DNA of 10,664 nucleotides from Bacteroidota bacterium (GCA_008501835.1 QQUB01000120.1:1-10664); one strand, 5' to 3'. Positions 1 through 6,724 are shown, numbered from the stretch's first letter. The notes: generated by a model not told the origin, from the sequence alone. Made by a program: numbers and translations.

Positions 1-843
1 TTAATCCAGCTAAGCCTCCCTTTAACTGAGGGAGAAGGTACCATTGATGAGATCAAGCAGGCAATGCTTGACAAACATATTCCTTACATTGAAGAAGCCG
101 GGAAGCAAGGAGTACAGATTCTTTGTTTACAGGAAATTTTCAACACCCCGTATTTCTGTCCGGGACAGGACCCAAAGTGGTACGCTTCTGCTGAAACCGT
201 TCCAGGTCCTACAACTGATCTGATGGCCGAATATGCTAAAAAATACAATATGGTCATTATTGTGCCGATGTTTGAGAAGGAGCAGGCCGGTGTATTGTAT
301 AATACTGCAGCTGTGATTGATGCAGATGGCACCTATCTGGGAAAATACCGGAAGAACCACATCCCACACACCTCAGGGTTTTACGAAAAATTCTTTTTTA
401 AGCCCGGTAATCTGGGGTACCCTGTATTTAAAACGAAATATGCCACCATTGGGGTTTATATTTGCTATGACCGGCATTTTCCGGAAGGAGCAAGGGTTTT
501 AGGGTTGAATGGAGCAGAAATCGTATACAATCCATCCGCAACAGTTTCAGGGCTTTCTCAGTACCTTTGGGAATTGGAACAACCTGCCCATGCCGCTGCC
601 AACGGTTATTTCATGGGATGTATTAACCGGGTAGGAACGGAAGCCCCCTGGAATATTGGGACATTTTACGGAAGTTCCTATTTCGTAGACCCCAGAGGTC
701 AAATATTCAAACAGGCCTCTGAAGACAAAGACGAATTACTCGTGGCAGAATTTGATCTTGAAATGATCGAGGAAGTCAGATCCGTGTGGCAATTCTACCG
801 CGACCGCAGACCAGAAACTTATGGACCAATGACCGACCTTTAA
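1..843 (+). CDS. Beta-ureidopropionase (N-carbamoyl-beta-alanine amidohydrolase), 5'-truncated
   Basis: The reading frame is open from the first base, so the true start lies upstream; the first internal ATG (64) is not the likely start because the preceding in-frame residues read as part of the fold. It is a cytosolic carbon-nitrogen hydrolase of the nitrilase superfamily. Numbering from the window edge (280 residues visible), the Glu-Lys-Cys triad is Glu45 (LQEIF), Lys118 (RKNHIP) and Cys155 (ICYDRHFPE). The Lys-Cys spacing of 37 matches mammalian UPB1 as I remember it. The segments NPSAT, INRVGTE and FYGSSYF are typical of beta-ureidopropionase and argue against a generic nitrilase. The expected reaction is N-carbamoyl-beta-alanine to beta-alanine, CO2 and NH3, the last step of reductive uracil breakdown. 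preT follows after 15 bases, so the two are probably co-transcribed. N-carbamoylputrescine amidase is the main alternative, but the preT/preA context and RKNHIP make it less likely. Confidence 0.9.
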   Translation, partial: LIQLSLPLTEGEGTIDEIKQAMLDKHIPYIEEAGKQGVQILCLQEIFNTPYFCPGQDPKWYASAETVPGPTTDLMAEYAKKYNMVIIVPMFEKEQAGVLYNTAAVIDADGTYLGKYRKNHIPHTSGFYEKFFFKPGNLGYPVFKTKYATIGVYICYDRHFPEGARVLGLNGAEIVYNPSATVSGLSQYLWELEQPAHAAANGYFMGCINRVGTEAPWNIGTFYGSSYFVDPRGQIFKQASEDKDELLVAEFDLEMIEEVRSVWQFYRDRRPETYGPMTDL

Positions 844-858
844 CATCAACTAACAATC

Positions 859-2202
859 ATGGCTGAGTACAACCAACCCTCCACACTCGAAGAAGTAGAG
901 AAAAATTTCGAACAGATCAAACCTTTGATGAATTCAACGGAAGCTTATTATGAAAGTGGTCGTTGTCTATTCTGCTATGATGCACCATGTGTCAAAGCTT
1001 GTCCGACTGGAATAGATATTCCCCTATTCATCAAACAGATCAATACTGGCAATCTAAACGGCTCAGCCAAAACGATTTACAAAGCCAACTATTTTGGAAA
1101 TACCTGTGGCAAAGTCTGCCCGACAGAGGTATTGTGTGAAGGGGCGTGTGTTTTCAACGAACAAGGCGTCAAACCCATCGACATTGGACGGCTTCAGTCT
1201 TTTGCTACCACCAAGGCGATGGATAAGGACCTTTCACTTTCCAAAGCCGTTGAGAAAAATGGGAAAAAAATCGCCGTGATCGGTGCCGGACCGGCAGGAA
1301 TTTCCTGTGCCTGTGAACTCAGTTCTATGGGTTATGATGTAGATATTTATGAAGCCAAAAGTGCTCCGTCAGGATTAGTCCTACATGGAGTCGCGCCGTA
1401 CAAAATCACCAATGAAGAAGCCCTGAAGGAAGTTGAATATCTTCAAAGGCAATTTGGTTTTGCCATCAAGTACAATTCTCCAGTCACAACTCATGAGCAA
1501 TTGACTGATCTGGAGGAGAACTACAGTGCCATCTTTCTGGGAATTGGCCTGGGTAAAACAGCATCACTGTTAATTGAGGGAGAGGGATTAACCAATTGTA
1601 TCGGTGCAACAGAGTTCATTGAACAGATGAAACTAAATCCGCTCCAAACCTTCATTGGGAAAAAAGTCATTATTATCGGCGGAGGAAATACTGCGATGGA
1701 CGCCGCTTCAGAATGTGCCCGGTTAGGAGCTGATGAGGTAATCCTGGCCTATCGAAGATCAAAAGCTGAAAAAAGAGCCTATGAATTTGAATATGATCTG
1801 GCAAAAAGTGTTGGGGTGAAAGGTATGTTCAATATTTCACCCGTGGCTATTTTGGGTACAGAAAAGGTAGAAGGTGTGAGATTCACAAAAACGGAAGTAA
1901 TCGACGGAAGAGTTGTACCCGTTGAAAATAGTGAATTTGATATTTCCAGTGATATGGTTATCAGGGCAACCGGTCAATCAAAAATGATCGAATTACTTGA
2001 ACAAATTGATGGAATGGATCTCGATCGTAAAGGAAGGATTTTGGTTGATCCGGAATCTTTCCAATGTAAAAATCCAAAATACTTTGCAGGTGGCGATGCA
2101 GTCAATGGAGGAGCCGAGGTGGTCAATGCTGCTGCTGAGGCCAAAATAGCTGCTATCGGCATCCACAACTGGATAATTGGTGAGGAGACCCTTGGCGGAT
2201 GA
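859..2202 (+). CDS. preT: Dihydropyrimidine dehydrogenase subunit PreT (FAD/NAD(P)-binding, Fe-S)
   Basis: This 447-residue protein is the electron-input subunit of bacterial dihydropyrimidine dehydrogenase. It takes electrons from NAD(P)H through FAD and two [4Fe-4S] clusters and passes them to PreA, which reduces uracil or thymine. The N-terminal Fe-S domain has cysteines 36, 39, 44 and 48, then 87, 93 and 97. Gln113 in IDIGRLQSF lies where mammalian DPD uses an unusual glutamine cluster ligand; a constant offset of 43 aligns all these residues with the DPD ligands as I recall them. The FAD motif GAGPAG is at 142-147, the nucleotide-binding GGGNTA at 274-279, and the C-terminal FAD motif AGGDA at 410-414. 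A glutamate synthase small subunit is the usual confusion, but the partner preA downstream decides it. The start at 859 sits 15 bases after the previous gene and gives a normal N-terminus; E. coli PreT is slightly shorter (about 412). Confidence 0.93.
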   Translation: MAEYNQPSTLEEVEKNFEQIKPLMNSTEAYYESGRCLFCYDAPCVKACPTGIDIPLFIKQINTGNLNGSAKTIYKANYFGNTCGKVCPTEVLCEGACVFNEQGVKPIDIGRLQSFATTKAMDKDLSLSKAVEKNGKKIAVIGAGPAGISCACELSSMGYDVDIYEAKSAPSGLVLHGVAPYKITNEEALKEVEYLQRQFGFAIKYNSPVTTHEQLTDLEENYSAIFLGIGLGKTASLLIEGEGLTNCIGATEFIEQMKLNPLQTFIGKKVIIIGGGNTAMDAASECARLGADEVILAYRRSKAEKRAYEFEYDLAKSVGVKGMFNISPVAILGTEKVEGVRFTKTEVIDGRVVPVENSEFDISSDMVIRATGQSKMIELLEQIDGMDLDRKGRILVDPESFQCKNPKYFAGGDAVNGGAEVVNAAAEAKIAAIGIHNWIIGEETLGG

Positions 2203-2203
2203 T

Positions 2204-2242
2204 TTGCCTAACTATTTTGTGATTATTTCCAATATTAGGCAA
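2204..2242 (+). other. Stem-loop just after preT
   Basis: TTGCCTAA at 2204-2211 pairs with TTAGGCAA at 2235-2242. Inside it TATT (2213-2216) pairs with AATA (2231-2234), with a single C bulged at 2212 and a 14-base loop. It begins two bases after the preT stop codon. There is no T-run after it, so it is not a textbook intrinsic terminator. It may stabilise the 3' end of the beta-ureidopropionase-preT mRNA or attenuate read-through into the ompA-like gene. The pairing is seen directly; the role is inferred. Confidence 0.45.
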
Positions 2243-2461
2243 CACAATTAAAATAAGCCCGTATCAATAACTAATTGTCATTATGACCAATTTCCTAATT
2301 GGTGCCGTGGCGAAACTTTTGGTTTAACACCCAAAATGTTACTCTTTTCCATAAAACACGTCTACATTATCAAAGCACACAACGTGCTAGAGTCATCCCT
2401 TTGAGAGAGACCGTTGATGGTCCTTTGCTTTTTTTGTTTACCCATAATCAATTATTTACAC
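2243..2461 (+). promoter_or_regulatory. Structured upstream region of the ompA-like gene
   Basis: This gene-free stretch carries three short hairpins. ACCAATT (2286-2292) pairs with AATTGGT (2297-2303) over a 4-base loop. TTTTGG pairs with CCAAAA over an 8-base loop at about 2317-2336. AGCAC (2374-2378) pairs with GTGCT (2384-2388) over a 5-base loop. I found no exact TAnnTTTG -7 element, so the promoter is not located. In-frame codons upstream of 2462 exist (TTG 2414, ATG 2417) but they would place extra residues before the signal peptide, so I treat the stretch as non-coding leader or promoter DNA. Confidence 0.35.
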
Positions 2462-4042
2462 ATGAAAAGAATTTATCTATTAGTTGTTTTTTTCCTGGCA
2501 GGCACCTATGTAATTAATGCCCAGGATAAATGGGAGGCTGGCCTGTTTGTAGGTGGTTCCTCTTATTTCGGGGACCTGGTACATTCAGACATATTCCCTT
2601 ATTTTGACCAAACACGCCTGGCTTTCGGAGCCGACATAAGGTATAATTTCACACCCACCATATCGGCCCAGTTCAATTTTCTACATGCCGGCTTAAAAGG
2701 AGATGATGCCGTGCGCATGGACAAGGGATTTGGTGTTTCAGACCGTAATATTAGTTTTACTTCAGGAGTAAATCAAATCGGATTATTATTGAGATATGAA
2801 CCTCTGGGAGCTATGAGATATGGAGGTGAAGAAGGTTTCAAAAAAATGGTATCCCCTTATATTACAGCCGGGGTTGCCTATGATATCATGAATGTAGAAG
2901 CAGATTATTCCAAAGCTACCGACAAATTTGCCACTTCTACCCTACAAGATCAAAATGAATTAAACAGCAGCAGCTCAAGTTTAAATTTACCTATTGGTGG
3001 TGGTATCAGATTTGATATTAACCAAAAACTTGGGTTAGATCTGGAGTTTACCGTAAATCGATCCTCGTCAGACCTTCTGGATGGTGTTAGCGCAAGCGGT
3101 AATGCCGATAACAACGACTGGTTCCTGGCCGGTGGTGTTAGACTTGCCATGAAACTTGGGGGCAAAAGTGATGCAGACAATGATGGCATTGCGGATAAGG
3201 ATGATGCTTGTCCCGAAATAGCCGGAACTGCCCAGGCCAATGGTTGTCCGGACACTGACGGCGATGGCATTGCGGATAAAGATGATAATTGCCCGCTACT
3301 TAAAGGCAACCTCATGGGGTGCCCCGATTCAGACAATGACGGCATTGCGGATAATATTGAAACCATCCTCGGGACAGATCCCAACAATCCGGATACGGAC
3401 GGCGACGGGCTGACTGACGGCATGGAAAACCGCAACGGTAATGCCACCATCGAAGAAAGTGAAAGTAACCCTCTCGATCCTTGTGACCCTGAAAGAAATG
3501 CTGACAGATGTGATATGGATAATGATGGATTAGTCAATGCAGAGGATGATTGCCCCGATGAATATGGAGAAAAAATTCTCAAGGGTTGTCCCGATGCTGA
3601 TGGGGACGGCATTGCCGACAAGGATGATAATTGCCCGAATGAAGTAGGTCCGAAAAGTAATGGTGGATGTTCCGAACTGGAAGATGCTGAAAAAGAAGTA
3701 CTCAATGTTGCGATAAAAAACATTCAGTTTGAAACCGCCCAGGCGGTGTTGAAACCTGTTTCTATTCCGGTCTTGCGACAAATCAGGGATATCATGAATA
3801 AATATCCTTATTATTCCCTGGCAATTGCAGGCCATACGGATAATGTAGGCGATCCAAATAAAAACCTGACTTTATCCCAAATGCGGGCAGAGGCCTGTTT
3901 GATATGGCTTAATGCAAATGGCATCCCCAAGCACAGAATGGTAGCCAAAGGATATGGCGAAGGGCAACCGATCGCTACCAATAATACGGAAGCAGGACGT
4001 GCACAAAACCGTCGAGTGGAATTTGTATTGATGATCAAATGA
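2462..4042 (+). CDS. OmpA-family outer-membrane protein with DUF6089-like barrel, TSP type 3 repeats and OmpA C-terminal domain
   Basis: The ATG at 2462 is chosen because it begins directly with a signal peptide (MKRIYLLVV..., cleavage near INAQ-DKW), giving 526 residues. Residues about 22-235 form a beta-rich domain opening with WEAGLFVGGSSYFGDL, like the DUF6089/outer-membrane beta-barrel proteins of Bacteroidota. Residues about 237-402 are calcium-binding thrombospondin type 3 repeats (DxDxDGIADKDDxCP, repeated several times). Residues about 415-526 are an OmpA-like peptidoglycan-binding domain with GHTDNVGD; Asp460 and Arg475 keep the spacing of the known peptidoglycan-binding pair. The protein should anchor the outer membrane to the cell wall, the repeats acting as a stiff calcium-dependent spacer. 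It has no obvious link to pyrimidine catabolism, yet it lies between preT and preA on the same strand. A strong terminator follows it, so it probably ends its own transcript. Product class is secure; cargo or partners are unknown. Confidence 0.9.
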   Translation: MKRIYLLVVFFLAGTYVINAQDKWEAGLFVGGSSYFGDLVHSDIFPYFDQTRLAFGADIRYNFTPTISAQFNFLHAGLKGDDAVRMDKGFGVSDRNISFTSGVNQIGLLLRYEPLGAMRYGGEEGFKKMVSPYITAGVAYDIMNVEADYSKATDKFATSTLQDQNELNSSSSSLNLPIGGGIRFDINQKLGLDLEFTVNRSSSDLLDGVSASGNADNNDWFLAGGVRLAMKLGGKSDADNDGIADKDDACPEIAGTAQANGCPDTDGDGIADKDDNCPLLKGNLMGCPDSDNDGIADNIETILGTDPNNPDTDGDGLTDGMENRNGNATIEESESNPLDPCDPERNADRCDMDNDGLVNAEDDCPDEYGEKILKGCPDADGDGIADKDDNCPNEVGPKSNGGCSELEDAEKEVLNVAIKNIQFETAQAVLKPVSIPVLRQIRDIMNKYPYYSLAIAGHTDNVGDPNKNLTLSQMRAEACLIWLNANGIPKHRMVAKGYGEGQPIATNNTEAGRAQNRRVEFVLMIK

Positions 4043-4076
4043 TGTAAGATTTTTAAATAGAGTTGATTAAAATTTG

Positions 4077-4107
4077 CCCCGAATTCATTCCGGATTCGGG
4101 GTTTTTT
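4077..4107 (+). terminator. Intrinsic terminator after the ompA-like gene
   Basis: CCCCGAATTC (4077-4086) pairs with GGATTCGGGG (4092-4101) as a 10-bp stem with one T-G wobble and a 5-base loop (ATTCC). Six T residues follow at 4102-4107. It lies 34 bases past the stop codon. This is the clearest terminator in the window, and it separates the ompA-like gene from preA. Confidence 0.85.
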
Positions 4108-4112
4108 ATATC

Positions 4113-4120
4113 TATTTTTG
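4113..4120 (+). promoter_or_regulatory. Bacteroidota -7 element upstream of preA
   Basis: TATTTTTG matches the TAnnTTTG -7 consensus of the primary sigma factor in Bacteroidota. It lies directly after the terminator and 26 bases before the preA ATG, which would give a leader of about 20 bases. I see no TTG at the expected -33 distance because that stretch is the terminator stem. The match is short and T-rich, so chance is possible. Its position between a strong terminator and the start of a four-gene run is what supports it. Confidence 0.45.
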
Positions 4121-4146
4121 TAAATTGATCAATAAAATCTTTGACC

Positions 4147-5472
4147 ATGCCAAATCTGACCGCCAATCTTGCAGGAATCAAATCTCCAAATCCCTTTTGG
4201 CTGGCTTCTGCACCACCGACAAATTCAGGGTATCAGATCATGAAAGCCTTTGATGCCGGATGGGGAGGAGCTGTCTGGAAAACCCTGGGTATTCCTGTAG
4301 TAAATACCTCCAGCCGGTACGGAGCTGTCAACTACAAGGACAAACGCATGATGGGGTTCAATAACATTGAATTGATCTCTGACCGTCCCTTAAGCGATAA
4401 TTTAAGAGAGATGGAGGAAGTCAAGAAATATTTTCCTGACCATGCGGTTATTGCTTCCCTCATGGTTCAGTCAAAAAAGGAGTGGCACCAGATAGTGAAC
4501 GATGTTCAGAACGCTGGCGCAGATGGAATTGAACTCAATTTCGGATGTCCGCATGGTATGTGTGAACGTGGTATGGGTTCCGCTGTAGGTCAGGAACCTG
4601 AGGTCATCAAAACCCTGGTAGGCTGGGTTATGGAAGTAGCAAAAGTGCCTGTGATCGTAAAACTCACTCCCAACATCACTGACATTACCCAACCCGCCTT
4701 AGCCTCTCAGATGGGTGGTGCAGATGCCATTTCATTGATCAACACCATTCAAAGCCTGGTAGGGGTCGACCTGGATAACTTTGTCCCCTACCCTGTTGTT
4801 GATGGCAAGAGCACGAATGGTGGTTACTGTGGCCCTGCGGTGAAACCCATTGCTTTGAACATGGTTAAGAACTGTGCCATTCACCCCGAATTCAAATTAC
4901 CTATTTCCGGTATTGGTGGTATCGAAACCTGGAGGGACGCTATGGAGCATATCATGCTGGGTGCTTCCAATGTACAGGTTTGTACAGCTGTGATGCATTA
5001 TGGCTTCGGTATCGTCAGGGAAATGATCAGTGGGTTTGAAGAATACATGATAGAGAAGGGTTTTGAAACCATTGATGAAATGGTCGGAAAAGCACTTCCA
5101 AATGTTAAAGACTGGGAAGACCTCAACATGAAATACGAGGTCAAAGCCAGTATTAACAAAGATAAATGCATTGGCTGTGACCTTTGTTATATCGCTTGTG
5201 AAGATGGAGCTCACCAAGCCATTCGCATACCTGAAAACTCAACGAATAGAATACCGGAAATTATCGATGAAAATTGTGTGGGATGCAACCTTTGTTCCCT
5301 CGTCTGTCCGGTTGAAAATTGCATCACGATGGTGAGAACAGATGACGGGTCTGAACATGAAACCTGGAAGGATTATCAGGTCAAGGACAAGGCACCAAAT
5401 ACCTTTGACGATGAAAGAGCCGGTGGGCGGGGGCATTACGTCCCCAAACCGAGTGATGCCTTGAAAAAATAA
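4147..5472 (+). CDS. preA: Dihydropyrimidine dehydrogenase subunit PreA (catalytic, FMN and 2[4Fe-4S])
   Basis: This is the catalytic subunit that reduces uracil or thymine to the 5,6-dihydro form with electrons from PreT. An in-frame TTG at 4141 exists, but the ATG at 4147 (MPNLTANLAG) is preferred, giving 441 residues; E. coli PreA has about 411. The N-terminal part is a dihydroorotate dehydrogenase-like TIM barrel binding FMN. The catalytic cysteine is Cys134 in NFGCPHGM; the neighbouring serine of mammalian DPD is glycine here, which I recall as usual in bacterial PreA. LTPNITDI, GGYCGPAVKPIAL and ASNVQVCTAVMHYGFG continue the match. The C-terminal bacterial ferredoxin domain has cysteines 341, 344, 347 and 351, and 377, 380, 383 and 387, for two [4Fe-4S] clusters. 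The gene is followed after 4 bases by a small membrane protein gene. Its last codons have a degenerate second copy at 5853-5894. Confidence 0.95.
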   Translation: MPNLTANLAGIKSPNPFWLASAPPTNSGYQIMKAFDAGWGGAVWKTLGIPVVNTSSRYGAVNYKDKRMMGFNNIELISDRPLSDNLREMEEVKKYFPDHAVIASLMVQSKKEWHQIVNDVQNAGADGIELNFGCPHGMCERGMGSAVGQEPEVIKTLVGWVMEVAKVPVIVKLTPNITDITQPALASQMGGADAISLINTIQSLVGVDLDNFVPYPVVDGKSTNGGYCGPAVKPIALNMVKNCAIHPEFKLPISGIGGIETWRDAMEHIMLGASNVQVCTAVMHYGFGIVREMISGFEEYMIEKGFETIDEMVGKALPNVKDWEDLNMKYEVKASINKDKCIGCDLCYIACEDGAHQAIRIPENSTNRIPEIIDENCVGCNLCSLVCPVENCITMVRTDDGSEHETWKDYQVKDKAPNTFDDERAGGRGHYVPKPSDALKK

Positions 5473-5476
5473 TGAC

Positions 5477-5842
5477 ATGCGAGATGATCAAATCCTGGAC
5501 AAACCGATTCAGGACCCTGGCATTAAACATGCAAGGCTTTCCTTCAAAATGCTATTATGGACGGTAAGCTTTTTTTGCCTTGCACTGGTAATTTCCCAAC
5601 TTTCCGCCTTATGGCTGCTTGGACTCCCAAGTCTCTGGGTGGACATTTTATTCAGCCTGCCTACCCTGGCCATGATGATCACAGGTGTTGGTGGTTTCAG
5701 ACACGCAATTTTTAGCATGATCAACAGGGAGCCATGGGTTTACCAAAAAGTTATCGGATTTCTCGGCGGACTGGTTTTTGTGCTTTTGGGTATCCTGGTA
5801 ATCTATAGCTATGTACTGGATTACATAGCTTACTATTCTTAA
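5477..5842 (+). CDS. Small three-helix membrane protein, copy 1 (unknown function)
   Basis: I do not recognise this 121-residue protein. It has a short charged N-terminus and three likely transmembrane helices at about 24-46, 52-72 and 92-114. A conserved-looking segment, GGFRHAI at 72-78 followed by a Glu-x-Trp, lies between helices 2 and 3. It aligns without gaps to the protein at 5896-6270: KHARLSF falls at 17-23 in both, the GG-R-AI-S motif coincides, and about a third of residues are identical by hand count. That exact N-terminal agreement supports both starts. The gene begins 4 bases after preA, so it is very probably co-transcribed and perhaps translationally coupled. The position suggests a role linked to pyrimidine breakdown, such as membrane association of the dehydrogenase or help with base uptake, but this is only context. 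It has no motif of a known nucleobase transporter and is far too short to be one alone. Confidence 0.85.
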   Translation: MRDDQILDKPIQDPGIKHARLSFKMLLWTVSFFCLALVISQLSALWLLGLPSLWVDILFSLPTLAMMITGVGGFRHAIFSMINREPWVYQKVIGFLGGLVFVLLGILVIYSYVLDYIAYYS

Positions 5843-5852
5843 AAAAGCATTC

Positions 5853-5894
5853 TACTATGTTCATAAACCAGGTAATGCTTTGAAAAAACAATAA
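5853..5894 (+). pseudogene. Degenerate copy of the preA 3' end
   Basis: In one frame this gap reads YYVHKPGNALKKQ followed by TAA. The true PreA C-terminus reads HYVPKPSDALKK followed by TAA. Eight of twelve aligned residues match, and about 26 of 36 bases match by hand count. The relic stop lies one base before the ATG of the second membrane gene, much as the real preA stop lies 4 bases before the first. There is no start codon and only the tail remains, so it is not a gene. It is best read as a remnant of the tandem duplication that produced the second membrane protein gene. Confidence 0.75.
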
Positions 5895-5895
5895 A

Positions 5896-6270
5896 ATGGA
5901 AGAAGAAAAAATCCTCGACAGTAACTTAAACCAAACACAAACCAAACACGCAAGGCTATCTTTCTTGTTATTTTTATGGACCCTCGGATTCATGGGTATA
6001 TCATTCCTGTTGACCCTAATCCCCGAATCCTGGATCGACCAGCTGCAAGATTCCATTAAAGCACTGTTGTTTGGCATACCAGTACTTGTTGTTTTAATTA
6101 CTTCCTTTGGAGGTTTGAGGAATGCCATTCTAAGCATTCGAAAAAAGGAAACATGGGGGTTTTACAAAATAGTAGGTTTACTGGGTGCGCTTATCATTTT
6201 TACTACCATCGTTCTTTTGATTGTCAGTAATGTTTTTGATGTTGTTAATACACTTTCTCCAAATGAATAA
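5896..6270 (+). CDS. Small three-helix membrane protein, copy 2 (paralogue of the preceding gene)
   Basis: This 124-residue protein is a tandem paralogue of the one at 5477-5842 and is equally unrecognised. Likely transmembrane helices are at about 23-42, 54-72 and 91-112. It shares M....ILD at the N-terminus, KHARLSF at 17-23, a following LWT, GGLRNAILS at 72-80, and E-x-W...K..G.LG.L leading into helix 3. The C-terminus is more polar (SNVFDVVNTLSPNE) than in copy 1. The two have diverged considerably, so the duplication is not recent, yet both frames are intact; retention of both suggests distinct or cooperating roles, possibly a heteromer. The cytosine deaminase gene starts 5 bases downstream, placing this gene inside the operon. 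The ATG is supported by the gapless alignment with copy 1. Confidence 0.85.
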   Translation: MEEEKILDSNLNQTQTKHARLSFLLFLWTLGFMGISFLLTLIPESWIDQLQDSIKALLFGIPVLVVLITSFGGLRNAILSIRKKETWGFYKIVGLLGALIIFTTIVLLIVSNVFDVVNTLSPNE

Positions 6271-6275
6271 GTTCA

Positions 6276-6713
6276 ATGGATAAATTCCTACAAGCAGCAA
6301 TAGAAGAGGCCAAAAAAGGACTTGCTGAAGGCGGCATCCCCATAGGTAGTGTTTTGGTACACAATGGTAAGATTATCGGCCGTGGACACAACAGGCGTGT
6401 GCAACAAGGCAGCTGTATCCTTCATGGTGAAATGGATGCCCTCGAAAATGCCGGACGACTACCGGCATCCGTCTATCGGGAATGTGTGATTTATACTACC
6501 CTGTCCCCATGCTCCATGTGTTCGGGGGCCATTCTACTCTATGGTATTCCTAAAGTAGTAATTGGTGAGAACAAAACCTTTTTGGGTGAGGAACAATTAT
6601 TGCAGGAACGAGGACTTGAAGTAGAAGTAATGAACGATGAGGAGTGTATCGAAATGATGGAGACCTTCATCCGGGAGAAGCCGGAGTTGTGGAATGAGGA
6701 TATTGGTGTTTGA
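6276..6713 (+). CDS. Yeast-type cytosine deaminase (zinc-dependent)
   Basis: This 145-residue cytosolic enzyme of the CDA/CMP-deaminase fold should hydrolyse cytosine to uracil and ammonia, feeding the PreT-PreA pathway encoded beside it. The zinc site is His50 in HGE, with catalytic Glu52, and Cys79 and Cys82 in SPCSMC. Several features match Saccharomyces Fcy1 as I remember it, rather than TadA or guanine deaminase: GRGHNRR with Asn39 (yeast Asn51), LHGEMDALENAGRL, YTTLSPCSMCSGAI, YGIPKVVIGEN, Phe102 (yeast Phe114), and the C-terminal WNEDIG with Trp139 and Asp142 (yeast Trp152 and Asp155). A constant offset of 12 holds until a one-residue gap after Phe102. It is the last gene of the preA operon. 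Automatic annotation would probably call it a generic nucleoside deaminase or tRNA adenosine deaminase; the closing WxEDIG and the pathway context favour cytosine. Substrate is inferred from sequence similarity. Confidence 0.87.
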   Translation: MDKFLQAAIEEAKKGLAEGGIPIGSVLVHNGKIIGRGHNRRVQQGSCILHGEMDALENAGRLPASVYRECVIYTTLSPCSMCSGAILLYGIPKVVIGENKTFLGEEQLLQERGLEVEVMNDEECIEMMETFIREKPELWNEDIGV

Positions 6714-6724
6714 TGTTAACCAGG

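Noticed and set aside
2299..2517. A 72-codon plus-strand frame upstream of the ompA-like gene
   Set aside because: It overlaps the ompA-like signal peptide in another frame, has an unlikely composition and covers the hairpin-rich leader. I treat it as chance.
2950..3723. A 257-codon open frame on the minus strand, opposite the ompA-like gene
   Set aside because: It is the mirror of the repetitive Asp/Gly/Cys codons of the TSP3 repeats, yields a low-complexity Ser/Pro/Leu-rich protein, and overlaps a well-supported gene.
4141..4146. TTG at 4141 as the preA start
   Set aside because: The ATG two codons later gives a normal PreA N-terminus (MPNLTANLAG), and nothing favours the rarer start codon.
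5844..5881. AAAGCATT and AATGCTTT as an 8-bp hairpin that could be a terminator between the two membrane genes
   Set aside because: There is no T-run after it and the loop is 22 bases. The right arm is explained as part of the preA-tail relic, and the downstream genes look co-transcribed.
6276..6713. Assignment of the deaminase as TadA (tRNA adenosine deaminase)
   Set aside because: GRGHNRR, the LHGEMDALENAGRL context and the C-terminal WNEDIG fit yeast-type cytosine deaminase better, and the neighbours are pyrimidine catabolic genes.
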